A DNA stretch of 64,000 nucleotides from Pseudomonas graminis (GCF_004364335.1 NZ_SOCR01000014.1:106049-170048), one strand, 5' to 3'. Positions 1 through 8,039 are shown, numbered from the stretch's first letter. Numbers and translations are program-made. The notes: generated by a model not told the origin, from the sequence alone.

Positions 1-1
1 C

Positions 2-154
2 AATATCAGCATGTCCATATTTCTTGACGATAAAAATGAGATAGAGAATATTTACTTTCAGTTTTACGGGAGCTCGCTGAAAGCGCTAGAACAGCTATAC
101 CAAGATCCCCAAGTGTCTTCTAAAGCCGAAATAATCATGCCTGAAAAAGAATGA
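2..154 (+). CDS. Partial CDS, C-terminal end of an unknown protein
   Basis: An open frame runs in from the left edge and stops at TGA 152-154, giving about 50 residues ending in IIMPEKE. An ATG lies in frame at position 11, so this could also be a complete 47-residue protein, but no ribosome binding site can be judged because the window starts here. The acidic, hydrophilic composition is typical of small immunity-like proteins and would fit the neighbouring genes, but no family was recognised. It is on the opposite strand to the next nine genes. Confidence 0.4.
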   Translation, partial: NISMSIFLDDKNEIENIYFQFYGSSLKALEQLYQDPQVSSKAEIIMPEKE

Positions 155-443
155 ATACTTTCTACGGGCACCAGCTTCACACCCGTGTGGAAGACCAACG
201 CCGCCAGCGTCGCGGTCGCAGACAAGTTGGTTGAGGATTCGATGCCGCGAGGCAGGACAACGGCCGCACCCATCACAGACGCCATAGAGAACGCTCAATT
301 ATCTTCCAGGGACCTCCGGTCAGATAAGTCCTCGGATGACGACGCATCCAGCTATCACACTGCGGCGTAGGGTTCGTCAAATGACGAATCCACCCGCCAC
401 ACTCCGCCGCGAACGCCGGATGAGTGAGTCTTCGGAAGACGCG

Positions 444-1193
444 CTAGTGCTGCACGTGCTTACCCGCTTGGCTGTCAGTCGGCCGGAATTCTACCGTTGC
501 GCCCAAGGTCTCCAGCCGGTGGCACAACTGGCGCAGTTGAAGTTTTGTGCCGCTTCCGGCCTTGAATTCAGATATTTCGGCAAGTGCCAGCGCTTCTTTC
601 AATGACAATCCGCGTGCCTTGCTGACTAGCTGAACGACCTTGAGCTTGTGGAGACCCGAGGCAATAACGATCAAGTCGCCGCTTTCAAAATCTGCCGGGG
701 CATAAGTACTGATTTCGGGCAGCGACTGCTCCAAGCGCCCTGGTTCCTGACGGGCCTCGATTACCTCATGCCAGTACTGATTCGCAAGGCCGGCCTCAGC
801 CATGATCAGGCGAATGAATTCTGTGGAGTCATCACTGACCGCTGCCAACGCTTCCAGCAAACGGCGAAAAGCCATAAGGCTAGATGCTATCTGTACTGCA
901 TCCCACCGGCCTGCGCCGTGAGCAGCGGTATAGACGGGATAACCGCTTGGGGATTCGGTTGCTGCGATAAAAACCGGATCATCCAGCCCGGTCATGGCGA
1001 GAACGTACCAGTCGGGATTCCATCCGCCGTCAGCTTCGGATACCAGGTTTTCGCCCGTATTCCCGAGCGTCCGGAAGTCGGCCTGAAAATCATCAAGACG
1101 ATCAAATGTGGCGTAGTGCATGGGCAGAAGAGGATCGCCCACCACGATGCCATGAGTTAGAAACTCGTGAACGCCTTCATGGGCCAACTTCAT
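444..1193 (-). CDS. SMI1/KNR4 (SUKH)-like protein with an L7/L12-like C-terminal domain
   Basis: This 249-residue protein has an N-terminal part (about 1-150) rich in W, G, Y and acidic residues, including LGNTGENLVSEADGGW and YVLAMTGLDDPVFI, in the style of SUKH-superfamily immunity proteins. Residues about 183-238 (KVVQLVSKARGLSLKEALAL onward) resemble the C-terminal domain of ribosomal protein L7/L12, a module seen in some bacterial immunity-type proteins. SUKH proteins typically neutralise polymorphic nuclease toxins. No toxin gene is adjacent, so it may be an orphan immunity gene. The family assignment is a reading of sequence style and was not searched. Confidence 0.55.
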   Translation of the reverse strand: MKLAHEGVHEFLTHGIVVGDPLLPMHYATFDRLDDFQADFRTLGNTGENLVSEADGGWNPDWYVLAMTGLDDPVFIAATESPSGYPVYTAAHGAGRWDAVQIASSLMAFRRLLEALAAVSDDSTEFIRLIMAEAGLANQYWHEVIEARQEPGRLEQSLPEISTYAPADFESGDLIVIASGLHKLKVVQLVSKARGLSLKEALALAEISEFKAGSGTKLQLRQLCHRLETLGATVEFRPTDSQAGKHVQH

Positions 1194-1210
1194 GGGTCAC
1201 TCAGTTTTCA

Positions 1211-1256
1211 TACGGGTTTACGTGCACCCTAACGGTATAGGCACCCGCCCTGCAAA
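1211..1256. repeat. Intergenic element, left copy (about 45 bp)
   Basis: This stretch, around GGGTTTACGTGCACCCTAAC, shares roughly 70 percent of positions with 3649-3699 (around GGGCTTACGTGCGCCCTGAA). Both lie upstream of a minus-strand gene of the left island. The role is unknown; it may mark a gene-cassette boundary. Confidence 0.35.
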
Positions 1257-1335
1257 CAGTGCACCCCAAAATGCGTCGCGGTGTTGTGAATACATAACCT
1301 GATCTGGGTAAGGTCATTTAAGCAGGTCGCCCCCA

Positions 1336-1770
1336 TCAAGCATTACTCTTCGAACCCAGTGTTTTCAAAAGTGTATGGCGACTCCACGGCCCGCAGTATC
1401 CTGGAAGATGCGCAATGACTTGGTAACAGCAACGCTTATACCAGTCAGCCACGCCGTCATCGAGGGTCTCAATAAGTGCTTCCCGGCAGGCACGCGTCAT
1501 AGCCAGCGCCTCAAGTCGGTGCAAAAGCTCAGTGCCGAGTTTCCGCCCCCGCCAAGCTGCATCTACCCACAGGTAACTGATAAAAAGACGGCCGAACTCG
1601 GTGCGACCGGTGACGCCGCCTATCAAGATTTCATCTTCCAACACTGTGCAAGCGATAGGGTTCGCGACGCCGCCCTGCTCACGGGACAAGTTCTGACCGT
1701 GTTTTATGACGCCATCAGAGACGGCTTGCAGATGCTGTTCGTGAATGCCGCATGTTTGCCATTGCCTCAT
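1336..1770 (-). CDS. GNAT-family N-acetyltransferase
   Basis: A 144-residue protein with the GNAT core: beta-strand LFISYLWVDAAWRGRKLGTE (about 67-86), in which WRGRKLGTEL is the acetyl-CoA pyrophosphate-binding motif A (R/Q-x-x-G-x-G/A), then an ALIETLDDGVADWYKRCCYQ strand and helix (motif B). It should transfer an acetyl group from acetyl-CoA to an unknown amine. The start is supported by AAGGA six bases upstream of ATG. It is a stand-alone gene in the minus-strand island between a SUKH-like gene and a decayed lipoprotein gene. The substrate cannot be told. Confidence 0.8.
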   Translation of the reverse strand: MRQWQTCGIHEQHLQAVSDGVIKHGQNLSREQGGVANPIACTVLEDEILIGGVTGRTEFGRLFISYLWVDAAWRGRKLGTELLHRLEALAMTRACREALIETLDDGVADWYKRCCYQVIAHLPGYCGPWSRHTLLKTLGSKSNA

Positions 1771-1919
1771 GTCGTTTCCTTATGTCCGGTCTACCCACAT
1801 CTCGTGCAAGTGCCGTTCCTATGGGCGTTCGATTGGCTGCTTATGGCCGACAGCTGCCCCTCACGGCCAAAATCCCATACCGCTCGCGACGATAACGAGC
1901 TGGCAGGTAGTTCTCGCCT

Positions 1920-2306
1920 TCATCCCGGCTGAACGACAGTCCATCCTTTGCCTTTACTCGACGACGCTTTATCACCTGTCATGCACACGCCAACCTGAAG
2001 ACGCTTCATTTTCTCAAGTATTTGAGGACTCAGCGCTTGACCATATAGTTGGGACAGTTTGGCACTACGAGCGATGGACTCCTGATAGTTTCGGCTGGCT
2101 TCGGCTTCGCAGCTATCGATGTCGGCTTTGAACATGGCCTACTGGGAGGAGTAATCCACTCCCGGTTTCTCGAATCTGGTGCCTTCGTAACTTTGACGGC
2201 GGTAGTCGATTTGGGCCGTTGGCGTAGAGGGAGTGGAGGTAAATCCGCCAAGAGTAGCAAGATGGGATACCGCGGCGCATATGAGTACATCGCATTTCGG
2301 TTTCAC
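1920..2306 (-). pseudogene. Small exported protein gene broken by an in-frame TAG
   Basis: Reading from a GTG at 2306 gives KPKCDVLICAAVSHLATLGG, a signal-like start, then a polar stretch ending FEKPGVDYSSQ. A TAG at 2139-2141 follows, and the same frame continues AMFKADIDSCEAEASRNYQE to a stop at 1920. The two halves make a plausible 128-codon exported protein with one nonsense codon. An AAAGG ribosome site lies 7 bases before the GTG, which itself is 11 bp after the stop of the DUF1851-like gene, so the two were probably co-transcribed. The downstream half has its own ATG at 2135, and a shortened 71-residue product cannot be excluded. Confidence 0.55.
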
Positions 2307-2317
2307 CGCGCGGCCTT

Positions 2318-2791
2318 TTAGGCGCCCCCGTCGAGGTCGTGCATTTGGGCCACTATGTTCATAAAGACCCAGGCATCCCCCTTGTCGTACGTCTCCAAGG
2401 CTTCGCTGCCGCCGATAAACGGGTACGGCTGCGGGATATAGACTTGGTCTTCAGCAAGGGGGCCCAGGTGCCGGAACAACTCGGCGACGTGATCCGAGTC
2501 CAGGACATACAGCTCGAACCCCGGCTCTTTCAGTACTTCCGCTTCAAAGTCTTCGACTGACGGGTGGCTTCCGTACGACTTTGCCGCGCACTTGAAAGGG
2601 TGCAGCACGAGGTACTCTGAGTCGTGTGGGTTGCGAAGAAAGAAATGGCCTAGGCTTGAGTAACCAACAACCTCTGTGTGGTTCGGGAAGCTGGCGGCCC
2701 ACGCGCCCAAATCGCTCGAGGGTCGAACCGAAAAGAGTGTGTAGAGAACTGGTTCGGATGGCTTTCCGAATATTTTGGAGAAAAGTCCCAA
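2318..2791 (-). CDS. DUF1851/Tdi1-like protein, probable immunity protein
   Basis: A 157-residue soluble protein. The central part (GYSSLGHFFLRNPHDSEYLV, about 43-62, then LHPFKCAAKSYGS) has the small-glycine, strand-rich look of the DUF1851 domain found in T6SS immunity protein Tdi1. Translation probably starts at a TTG at 2791, chosen because GAGG sits seven bases before it. The upstream fragment at 2801-2992 ends with its TGA inside that ribosome site, suggesting former translational coupling. The start-less neighbour may be the remains of its partner. The family call is tentative. Confidence 0.5.
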   Translation of the reverse strand: MGLFSKIFGKPSEPVLYTLFSVRPSSDLGAWAASFPNHTEVVGYSSLGHFFLRNPHDSEYLVLHPFKCAAKSYGSHPSVEDFEAEVLKEPGFELYVLDSDHVAELFRHLGPLAEDQVYIPQPYPFIGGSEALETYDKGDAWVFMNIVAQMHDLDGGA

Positions 2792-2800
2792 GGTGACACC

Positions 2801-2992
2801 TCAAGTTGAGCGCTTGGTAGCAAGAACGCGCGTGTAAATTTCGTGGTCGAAAACGACAGGCCGCCCTATTCGATTTAGCGGCCTGCCGCCGATCTCACGT
2901 CTCGTCGCAACGACTTTGAAGTCGTCCTGGCTGGAGCCGGAAACCGTGCCTTGCTTGCACTGCCACGTGCGGGTGCTCGGGCAGTTTAAGGC
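2801..2992 (-). pseudogene. Start-less C-terminal gene remnant
   Basis: One minus-strand frame is open for about 60 codons (TWQCKQGTVSGSSQDDFKVV, then NRIGRPVVFDHEIYTRVLAT) and ends at TGA 2801-2803. It contains no ATG, GTG or TTG in frame, so it cannot be translated from a normal start. The residue pattern looks like real protein, and the stop codon sits just upstream of the next gene's ribosome site as in an operon. I read it as the tail of a gene whose front was lost when the 2995-3573 gene was joined to this place. Confidence 0.4.
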
Positions 2993-2994
2993 GA

Positions 2995-3573
2995 TTACCC
3001 CGCGGGGTCCTGACGAGATTCCACCTCAAAGCGATAGTTGATATCCACCTCGCTGGCATCTACCGGCAGAGCGGTTTTGGTCAGTACAAACTCGAATGCT
3101 GGCTCGAAGTATTCATCACGCAGGATTTCACCTGCCAGCACTTCCACTTCATACCAACCATTCTCGACTTCAATAGTCGGCCTGTTTGATTGCTCATAAC
3201 GCTCGAGCAACTCATCGAGATTCTCATCCGTGAATGCCTGCAGAATACGCCACGTGAACAAATGTATGCGACCGTGCTCGACACGCAGCGAATAACCGCT
3301 GCGACGATGCTGAACCCGACCTTCATGCCGGAGCATTTCAGGTTCAACGCCGGCCAACGTGAAAACCACAGTGTAAGGATGGTTTTCCACACCGGCGAGC
3401 GGGATGAGGACGCCATCGAGAACAGCCTTGTCGCCGCTGTCATTGGACACAAACTCGCCAGCCAGATCGTCGGCAAGTTGATGCTCTTGCTTGAAGCGCC
3501 TCAGCAGTTGAAGGTCACCGAGCAAAAAGTAGTCAATCAGGTCGTTAAGGACCTCGGAAAACATATATTGCAT
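2995..3573 (-). CDS. Hypothetical protein, possible immunity protein
   Basis: A 192-residue acidic protein beginning MQYMFSEVLNDLIDYFLLGD. It has no signal peptide or membrane segment. The middle is strand-rich (HPYTVVFTLAGVEPEMLRHE, about 65-84; GYSLRVEHGRIHLFTWRILQ), the C-terminal third is acidic (VENGWYEVEVLAGE) and the end is RFEVESRQDPAG. No family was recognised. The position among SUKH- and DUF1851-like genes on the same strand suggests an immunity role, which is inference from context only. It stops directly against the start-less remnant at 2801-2992. Confidence 0.55.
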   Translation of the reverse strand: MQYMFSEVLNDLIDYFLLGDLQLLRRFKQEHQLADDLAGEFVSNDSGDKAVLDGVLIPLAGVENHPYTVVFTLAGVEPEMLRHEGRVQHRRSGYSLRVEHGRIHLFTWRILQAFTDENLDELLERYEQSNRPTIEVENGWYEVEVLAGEILRDEYFEPAFEFVLTKTALPVDASEVDINYRFEVESRQDPAG

Positions 3574-3648
3574 AAGTGGAGATTCCTGGTGTCACAGCGC
3601 CAAAATAAGATGCAGCCAGTCAGCGTTGCTCCGTAATTCATCGCCTAA

Positions 3649-3699
3649 TACTGGGCTTACGTGCGCCCTGAAGGCATAAGCATCTGGGCTGCAATCGTC
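3649..3699. repeat. Intergenic element, right copy (about 45 bp)
   Basis: Partner of 1211-1256; the shared core includes TTACGTGC, CCCT and a similar CTGCAA end. It lies between the decayed acetyltransferase gene and the 2995-3573 gene. Confidence 0.35.
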
Positions 3700-3723
3700 A
3701 GTCTTAGCCAACAGTTGCTTGAG

Positions 3724-4170
3724 TCAGATGTTGCTCAAGCACATCACGTGCGTGGCATGCTCATGATCTGTTCGCATGAAGCCGCACTTCAGATAAAACG
3801 CGTCGCCGGCGGCGGTATCGGTGAAAAGGCACACGCTCTGAAAGCGCAGAGCGGCATGTGCAACAAGCGCCTTTACCTATGTCTGTCCCGCGTGGTGCCG
3901 CCTTGATGAAGCGCTGACATAGACCCGTCGCAACCTCGCCATGTTCTTTTCGGCGTAGGGATCAACTGAAAGGCCTCCGATGGCTATTAGCTGCTGGTTT
4001 CGGTATGCGGCCATAAGACATTCTCCAGGGGCATTGAAGCGATTGATCCCGGAGTCCCACTCGGTAATCAGCCGGGTCAGAAACTTGAAACCTTCTTCAA
4101 CAGCCTCTTTCTCCAGCACCTGAATCTGCGGAGGAAGATGGGTGATCAGTTGAATGTCGATTTGGCCCAT
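3724..4170 (-). pseudogene. GNAT acetyltransferase gene broken by an in-frame TAG
   Basis: From ATG 4170 (AAGGA six bases upstream) the frame reads MGQIDIQLITHLPPQIQVLE, then LMAAYRNQQLIAIGGLSVDP and ARLRRVYVSASSRRHHAGQT before TAG at 3877-3879. The same frame continues VKALVAHAALRFQSVCLFTD, TAAGDAFYLKCGFMRT, and stops at 3724. The tail after the stop holds the normal GNAT C-terminal half (helix, strand and FYxKxGF motif), so the intact gene had about 148 codons. A single nonsense codon removes the acetyl-CoA-binding end. Only a truncated 97-residue product is possible unless the codon is read through. Confidence 0.75.
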
Positions 4171-4314
4171 GGATCTTCCTTGATTGGGTGGAGAGCTATC
4201 TGGCTTAGTTGGGGCTCTTGAGGTGCATTGCTATTGGCAATACAGGTAGCGGCTGTTCGACTTGGGAAGACCAGCGTTCAATTTGAGGTCGGCACCCTTC
4301 TTCAGAGTGAGGCG

Positions 4315-4755
4315 TCAGTACAGGCCTGTGGCGCTATCAGGCTCGCGAACCGGAACCTGGTGCACGCTGACCATGTTGTAGTTGAGCATAAAGCCAACAC
4401 CACCCTCGGACTCCATCACCTGAGCCACCCAGCCAATAGGATTGATGAACAAAGAGTTGTCGTGGTTGAGGACTCCTACAGCAGCAGTCGTCTCATCATA
4501 ATCCCAAACGACATCGCCCCAGTGCCAGCCTTGCCCTTCTACGTACTGGTTACCTAGCAACGCTCCAAGCGCGTACATTTCCTCCTCGGACAGCGTTGTG
4601 CCAGTCGCTTTGCAATTGCGCACCCGCTCCGTAATCGCCGCAACCACATCGGCCGGCGCATCATCTCCAGTAAGGCCGAGTAAGGCGAGTCCCTGGCGAC
4701 TCAGCACTTTGATCTGCTCTACCAACTCGGCGGACACTTTGCTTATTTCAGCCAT
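4315..4755 (-). CDS. Hypothetical protein, possibly DUF3806-like
   Basis: A 146-residue acidic protein starting MAEISKVSAELVEQIKVLSR at ATG 4755. This start was preferred over longer frames because GGAG lies eight bases upstream and the coding character begins here. The helical first half is followed by LGALLGNQYVEGQGWHWGDV (about 70-89) and VLNHDNSLFINPIGWVAQVM, a pattern I loosely associate with DUF3806 or immunity-type proteins. No signal peptide. It stands 82 bases downstream of the sseB gene on the same strand and may be co-transcribed with it. Confidence 0.55.
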   Translation of the reverse strand: MAEISKVSAELVEQIKVLSRQGLALLGLTGDDAPADVVAAITERVRNCKATGTTLSEEEMYALGALLGNQYVEGQGWHWGDVVWDYDETTAAVGVLNHDNSLFINPIGWVAQVMESEGGVGFMLNYNMVSVHQVPVREPDSATGLY

Positions 4756-4837
4756 TCTTGTTTCTCCATTAAAAAACTGCACAGCCCAACCAAGATTTCG
4801 CAAGCCTGCACTGCGCCTAGCACCCGCTTGATCGGTG

Positions 4838-5638
4838 TCACGCTTTGCCAAAACCAAGCACTGACCGCAGCCAGCCTGCCGACTTCCGTTCATAGAAAGG
4901 CGTTGTTTCCTTGAGGAAGTAATCGCTAAGGCCTGCCCCCCCTTCTTGAACGGGATAGAGGTCAACGGGTTCGCCATCCGGAGCGGTATCTCCGGCAACG
5001 GTACCGGCTTCGCGCATGACCCGTTCAAAATCACCGTCCGCTTCAATACCAATGATCAGATGAGGCTTTTGATCAACCGATGGGTCATGCATTAACGCCA
5101 GAAATGCACGTTTTACGTTGCGATGTTTGGCGAGTAGCTGCGTGAGCGAGTTGACCATCCTCGACGGGTATTGCGACGGCTGTCCGAGCAGCACGGTCGT
5201 GTCTTTTTCAACCGTGCGCTGCGCCGGCTTCTGGCCGATCCCGTCCGAGAGCAGATGGCGCACTTCCTCCGGCAAAAACTCTTTCCCGTAAGGAGACTTT
5301 GGATTGAGGATAAGAGGGGCGCCCCGCGTGATTTCAAACAGCGATCTGGCCGGGATTTCTACGTAGGACTCTTCGTTATCTATGGAGCCTTGCAGTGTTT
5401 TTAACGAAGAAAAAAACGGGATGACAGGTGAGCCGTCAGCCCTGTGCCAATTCGCGATGCTGATGTTACTACCCGCTTCGAGTGTGACATGCCCTTTGCC
5501 AGCCCCGGCCGTGCCGAGGACGTAGACAGTGGAATCCAACAGAATCTTGAAAAACTCAGGTCGATGGGCCGGCTCATCCGCCGCCAGCCTGAGGGATGTT
5601 TCGAGGGTGTTTTCTTGCTGGGTATCCATGCTATCCAT
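4838..5638 (-). CDS. SseB-family protein
   Basis: A 266-residue protein with an N-terminal SseB domain (about 1-130: SLRLAADEPAHRPEFFKILL, then VIPFFSSLKTLQG and EIPARSLFEITRGAPLILNP) and a C-terminal SseB domain (about 150-266: VLLGQPSQYPSRMVNSLTQL, then HLIIGIEADGDFERVMREAG). SseB was named for altered serine sensitivity in enterobacteria and its biochemical role is unclear; related domains occur beside toxin/immunity genes. The start at 5638 has GGAG six bases upstream. An ATG nine bases further in is also possible. Confidence 0.75.
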   Translation of the reverse strand: MDSMDTQQENTLETSLRLAADEPAHRPEFFKILLDSTVYVLGTAGAGKGHVTLEAGSNISIANWHRADGSPVIPFFSSLKTLQGSIDNEESYVEIPARSLFEITRGAPLILNPKSPYGKEFLPEEVRHLLSDGIGQKPAQRTVEKDTTVLLGQPSQYPSRMVNSLTQLLAKHRNVKRAFLALMHDPSVDQKPHLIIGIEADGDFERVMREAGTVAGDTAPDGEPVDLYPVQEGGAGLSDYFLKETTPFYERKSAGWLRSVLGFGKA

Positions 5639-5796
5639 CCGTGGCTCCATCAAAACAGGCAAAAAATGAGCGCAAACAGCGCGTAGTTTTTCACGGGCCT
5701 TTGAAAACAGGAAGAAGAAGAAACTAACGAATCTGACTGACAGAGAATCACCTCGAACGGACTTCCAAAGCATCGGTGTCACGTCGTTAAAACCGG

Positions 5797-6717
5797 TCAC
5801 CAAGGGCCAGCCTCGGGAGTTAAGGCAGAGGCGCTCACCGCGAAGTGCGCAGACGTTCCGAAGTATTCAATAAGGAGTTCAGTGAGCAGGCGGATCTTGC
5901 GCGCGGGATGCTGACCTGGAGGGCGGACCAGGTATGCGCCCGCCGGAGGTGGTGGATAACGCGTCATGATGGGCACAAGTGCCTGGGAGGCGAGGCTTTC
6001 ATGTGTGAGGCTGTCGGGCAGATACGCGACACCCAGTCCCGCTATGGCAGCGGCCACAAGCGCAACGCCGTTGTCGGCCTTGAATTTTCCCTGAGGACGA
6101 ACCGAAATGACCTTGCCGTCATCCATGAACTGCCAGGCCTCGGTACTCTGCATCAGGGCCTGGTGGGAAGCGAGTTCCTCCGGCCGTTGCGGCGAACCAT
6201 AGGCCTCGATATAGCCAGGACTCGCGACCAGCTGGACGGCAATCGGGCCCGCACGTCTACCGATAAGGTTGGAGTCAGTCAAATAGCCAACCCGAATACC
6301 ACAGTCGTATCCCTCGGCGATGAGATCGACAAAGCGATCGCTGTAGCAGGTCTGAATATTCAGCAGTGGGTGTCGACGCGCCATCTCTGCCACCACCGTG
6401 GCGAAATGCGTCGGTCCTAACGATAGCGGTGCCGCAACACGCAGACGACCACGCAGCGGGCCCGCAGGCAAAATTGCTTCCCGGGCCAATTCAATCTCGG
6501 CGCACACCCTGGCGGCATGTTCGCGGAACGTAGCGCCGGCTTCGGTCAGCGCCGCGCCGCGGGTGGACCGTGTCAGCAATTGTACGCCTAGCTCGGTTTC
6601 CAGCCGCGCCAGCCTGCGACTGACGATCGACTTGGAGACGCCAAGCCGAAGCGCAGCAGGCGAAACGCCGCCGGCATCTGCCACTTCAACAAAGGTCTGT
6701 AGCTCTTCGATATTCAA
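5797..6717 (-). CDS. LysR-family transcriptional regulator
   Basis: A 306-residue regulator with an N-terminal winged helix-turn-helix (about 1-60: NIEELQTFVEVADAGGVSPA, LGVSKSIVSRRLARLETELG, VQLLTRSTRGAALTEAG) and a LysR substrate-binding domain (about 90-295). The start is taken as TTG 6717, with AGGA eight bases upstream, because the family begins right before this helix; the frame is open upstream but unlike the family. It is divergent from the isochorismatase-family gene at 6929, the usual layout for a LysR regulator and its target. The HTH 'VSKSIVSRRL' places it among regulators that bind as dimers to an inverted repeat. Confidence 0.9.
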   Translation of the reverse strand: MNIEELQTFVEVADAGGVSPAALRLGVSKSIVSRRLARLETELGVQLLTRSTRGAALTEAGATFREHAARVCAEIELAREAILPAGPLRGRLRVAAPLSLGPTHFATVVAEMARRHPLLNIQTCYSDRFVDLIAEGYDCGIRVGYLTDSNLIGRRAGPIAVQLVASPGYIEAYGSPQRPEELASHQALMQSTEAWQFMDDGKVISVRPQGKFKADNGVALVAAAIAGLGVAYLPDSLTHESLASQALVPIMTRYPPPPAGAYLVRPPGQHPARKIRLLTELLIEYFGTSAHFAVSASALTPEAGPW

Positions 6718-6791
6718 CGTGGCGTTCCTGTTTTGGCGACACAGCTGGTCGGGCGATGCGACTACCGTCGCGATTGAGTGAACCGCACTAT

Positions 6792-6899
6792 GCCGCTGAC
6801 AGGCACCGACATGTGACGCATGGCATGTCAGCGGCCCGCCCCTGCCCACAGCAGTGTCAGTCCGTGATCGTCGCCTGAGCGGGTGCAATAACTGCACCC
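6792..6899. promoter_or_regulatory. Divergent intergenic region with two inverted repeats
   Basis: Between the LysR gene and the hydrolase gene lie a 10-bp inverted repeat (GCCGCTGACA at 6792-6801, TGTCAGCGGC at 6826-6835) and a shorter palindrome GGGTGCA-ATAAC-TGCACCC at 6881-6899. The second is 30 bp upstream of the hydrolase ATG. Either could be the LysR operator. Confidence 0.45.
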
Positions 6900-6928
6900 G
6901 TGGACCCCATCCATAACGAGGACCCGCC

Positions 6929-7558
6929 ATGACAAGCGAAACGATCCGCAACCCCCACACCGATGAACTCCTGACGCCCGATAACTCGGTTTTTATCATC
7001 ATCGACTATCAGCCGATCCAGGTGTCCTCGATTCGCTCGATGCCGCGTGAGGAACTGGTGTTCAACATCACGAGCGTCGCCAAGGCGGCGGTTCACTTCG
7101 ATCTCCCCATCATTCACTCGACCGTCAACATTGGCACCGGTCGCAACAAGCCGCCCATCCAGGAACTGCAAGACGTGCTTGGCCACTTGCCTACCTACGA
7201 TCGAACCTCGATCAATAGCTGGGAGGACAACGAATTCAAGCAGGCGGTTAAAGCCTGCGGGCGCCGCAAACTGATCATGACCGCGCTCTGGACCGAAGCC
7301 TGTCTGGCCTTCCCGGTAATCGACGCCATCAAAGAAGGTTATGAGGTTTACATCCCGGTCGATGCGGTGGGTGGAACCTCCCTCGCCGCGCACGAAGCAG
7401 CGTTGCGTCGTATGGAGCAGGCGGGTGCGAAACTGATCAGCCGCGTGCAGCTGTACTGCGAACTGCAGCGCGACTGGGCGCGTGAAGCGAGCATTCCGGG
7501 CTTTATGGCCGTGTTCGAAAACTTCGACGGCTTTAACGCCGAAAAACAGGCCATCTAA
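6929..7558 (+). CDS. Isochorismatase-family (YcaC-like) cysteine hydrolase
   Basis: A 209-residue cysteine hydrolase. The N-terminal strand SVFIIIDYQPIQ carries the catalytic Asp, and the loop LIMTALWTEACLAFPVIDAI (about 115-134) holds the nucleophile Cys in the family's TExC/A pattern. The following region (GYEVYIPVDAVGGTSLAAHE) is also typical. Related enzymes hydrolyse amides or vinyl ethers, and YcaC-like members are of unknown substrate. The start has GAGGA eight bases upstream. It is transcribed divergently from the LysR gene, probably its regulator. It is a different branch from NicF later in the window. Confidence 0.85.
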   Translation: MTSETIRNPHTDELLTPDNSVFIIIDYQPIQVSSIRSMPREELVFNITSVAKAAVHFDLPIIHSTVNIGTGRNKPPIQELQDVLGHLPTYDRTSINSWEDNEFKQAVKACGRRKLIMTALWTEACLAFPVIDAIKEGYEVYIPVDAVGGTSLAAHEAALRRMEQAGAKLISRVQLYCELQRDWAREASIPGFMAVFENFDGFNAEKQAI

Positions 7559-7655
7559 CCCTCTAAACAAGCGCTAAGGCCTCGACCTCGCTCACCCATA
7601 CTGGCTGGGCTTTGGGCGGGTGCCTTTTTCCTGTCACCCCCCGGCCCGGCGGGAT

Positions 7656-8036
7656 TTACGCCTGCTCAAGGAGGTCGATCAGCGCGGCGTCCAGCTGTTC
7701 AGCGCTGAAGGGCTTCGCCACGCAGTGCTGGCCTGCCCACGTGTCGGGAATTCCCAGCCGCCCGTACCCCGAACAGAAGGTAAAGGGAATGCCGCGCCGA
7801 GCGATCGCCTCGGCAATTGGAAAGGAATTTCCTCCGATGATATTGATGTCCAGAATCGCCACATCGAAGCTGCCCGTGCGGGCGTATTCCATTCCATCCT
7901 CCAGTGAGCTGGCGTGAAAAGCGGTGTTGTAACCCAAGTCTTCCAGCATGACTTCCATGAGCATCGCGAGCAGGGTCTCGTCCTCGACCAAAAATACCTT
8001 TGGCGAACCGCTCGAGTAGCGCAACTTCACATTCAT
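7656..8036 (-). CDS. Single-domain response regulator
   Basis: A 126-residue stand-alone receiver domain: acidic pair in FLVEDETLLAMLMEVM (about 15-30), phospho-acceptor Asp in FDVAILDINIIGGNSF (Asp about 63), and conserved Lys in HCVAKPFSAEQ (about 108). There is no output domain, so it probably passes or sinks phosphate, or acts by protein contact. Its ATG lies three bases after the stop of the bacteriophytochrome gene on the same strand, so the two are almost certainly a light-signalling operon and the phytochrome is the expected phosphate donor. Confidence 0.9.
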   Translation of the reverse strand: MNVKLRYSSGSPKVFLVEDETLLAMLMEVMLEDLGYNTAFHASSLEDGMEYARTGSFDVAILDINIIGGNSFPIAEAIARRGIPFTFCSGYGRLGIPDTWAGQHCVAKPFSAEQLDAALIDLLEQA

Positions 8037-8039
8037 AAA

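Noticed and set aside
1211..3699. Integron attC sites in the left island
   Set aside because: CCCTAAC at 1227-1233 resembles an inverse core, but the partner copy lacks it and no matching GTTRRRY core with the right spacing was seen.
6718..7002. Long N-terminal extension of the LysR protein
   Set aside because: The frame is open but the family starts just before the HTH; the TTG with AGGA upstream fits better.
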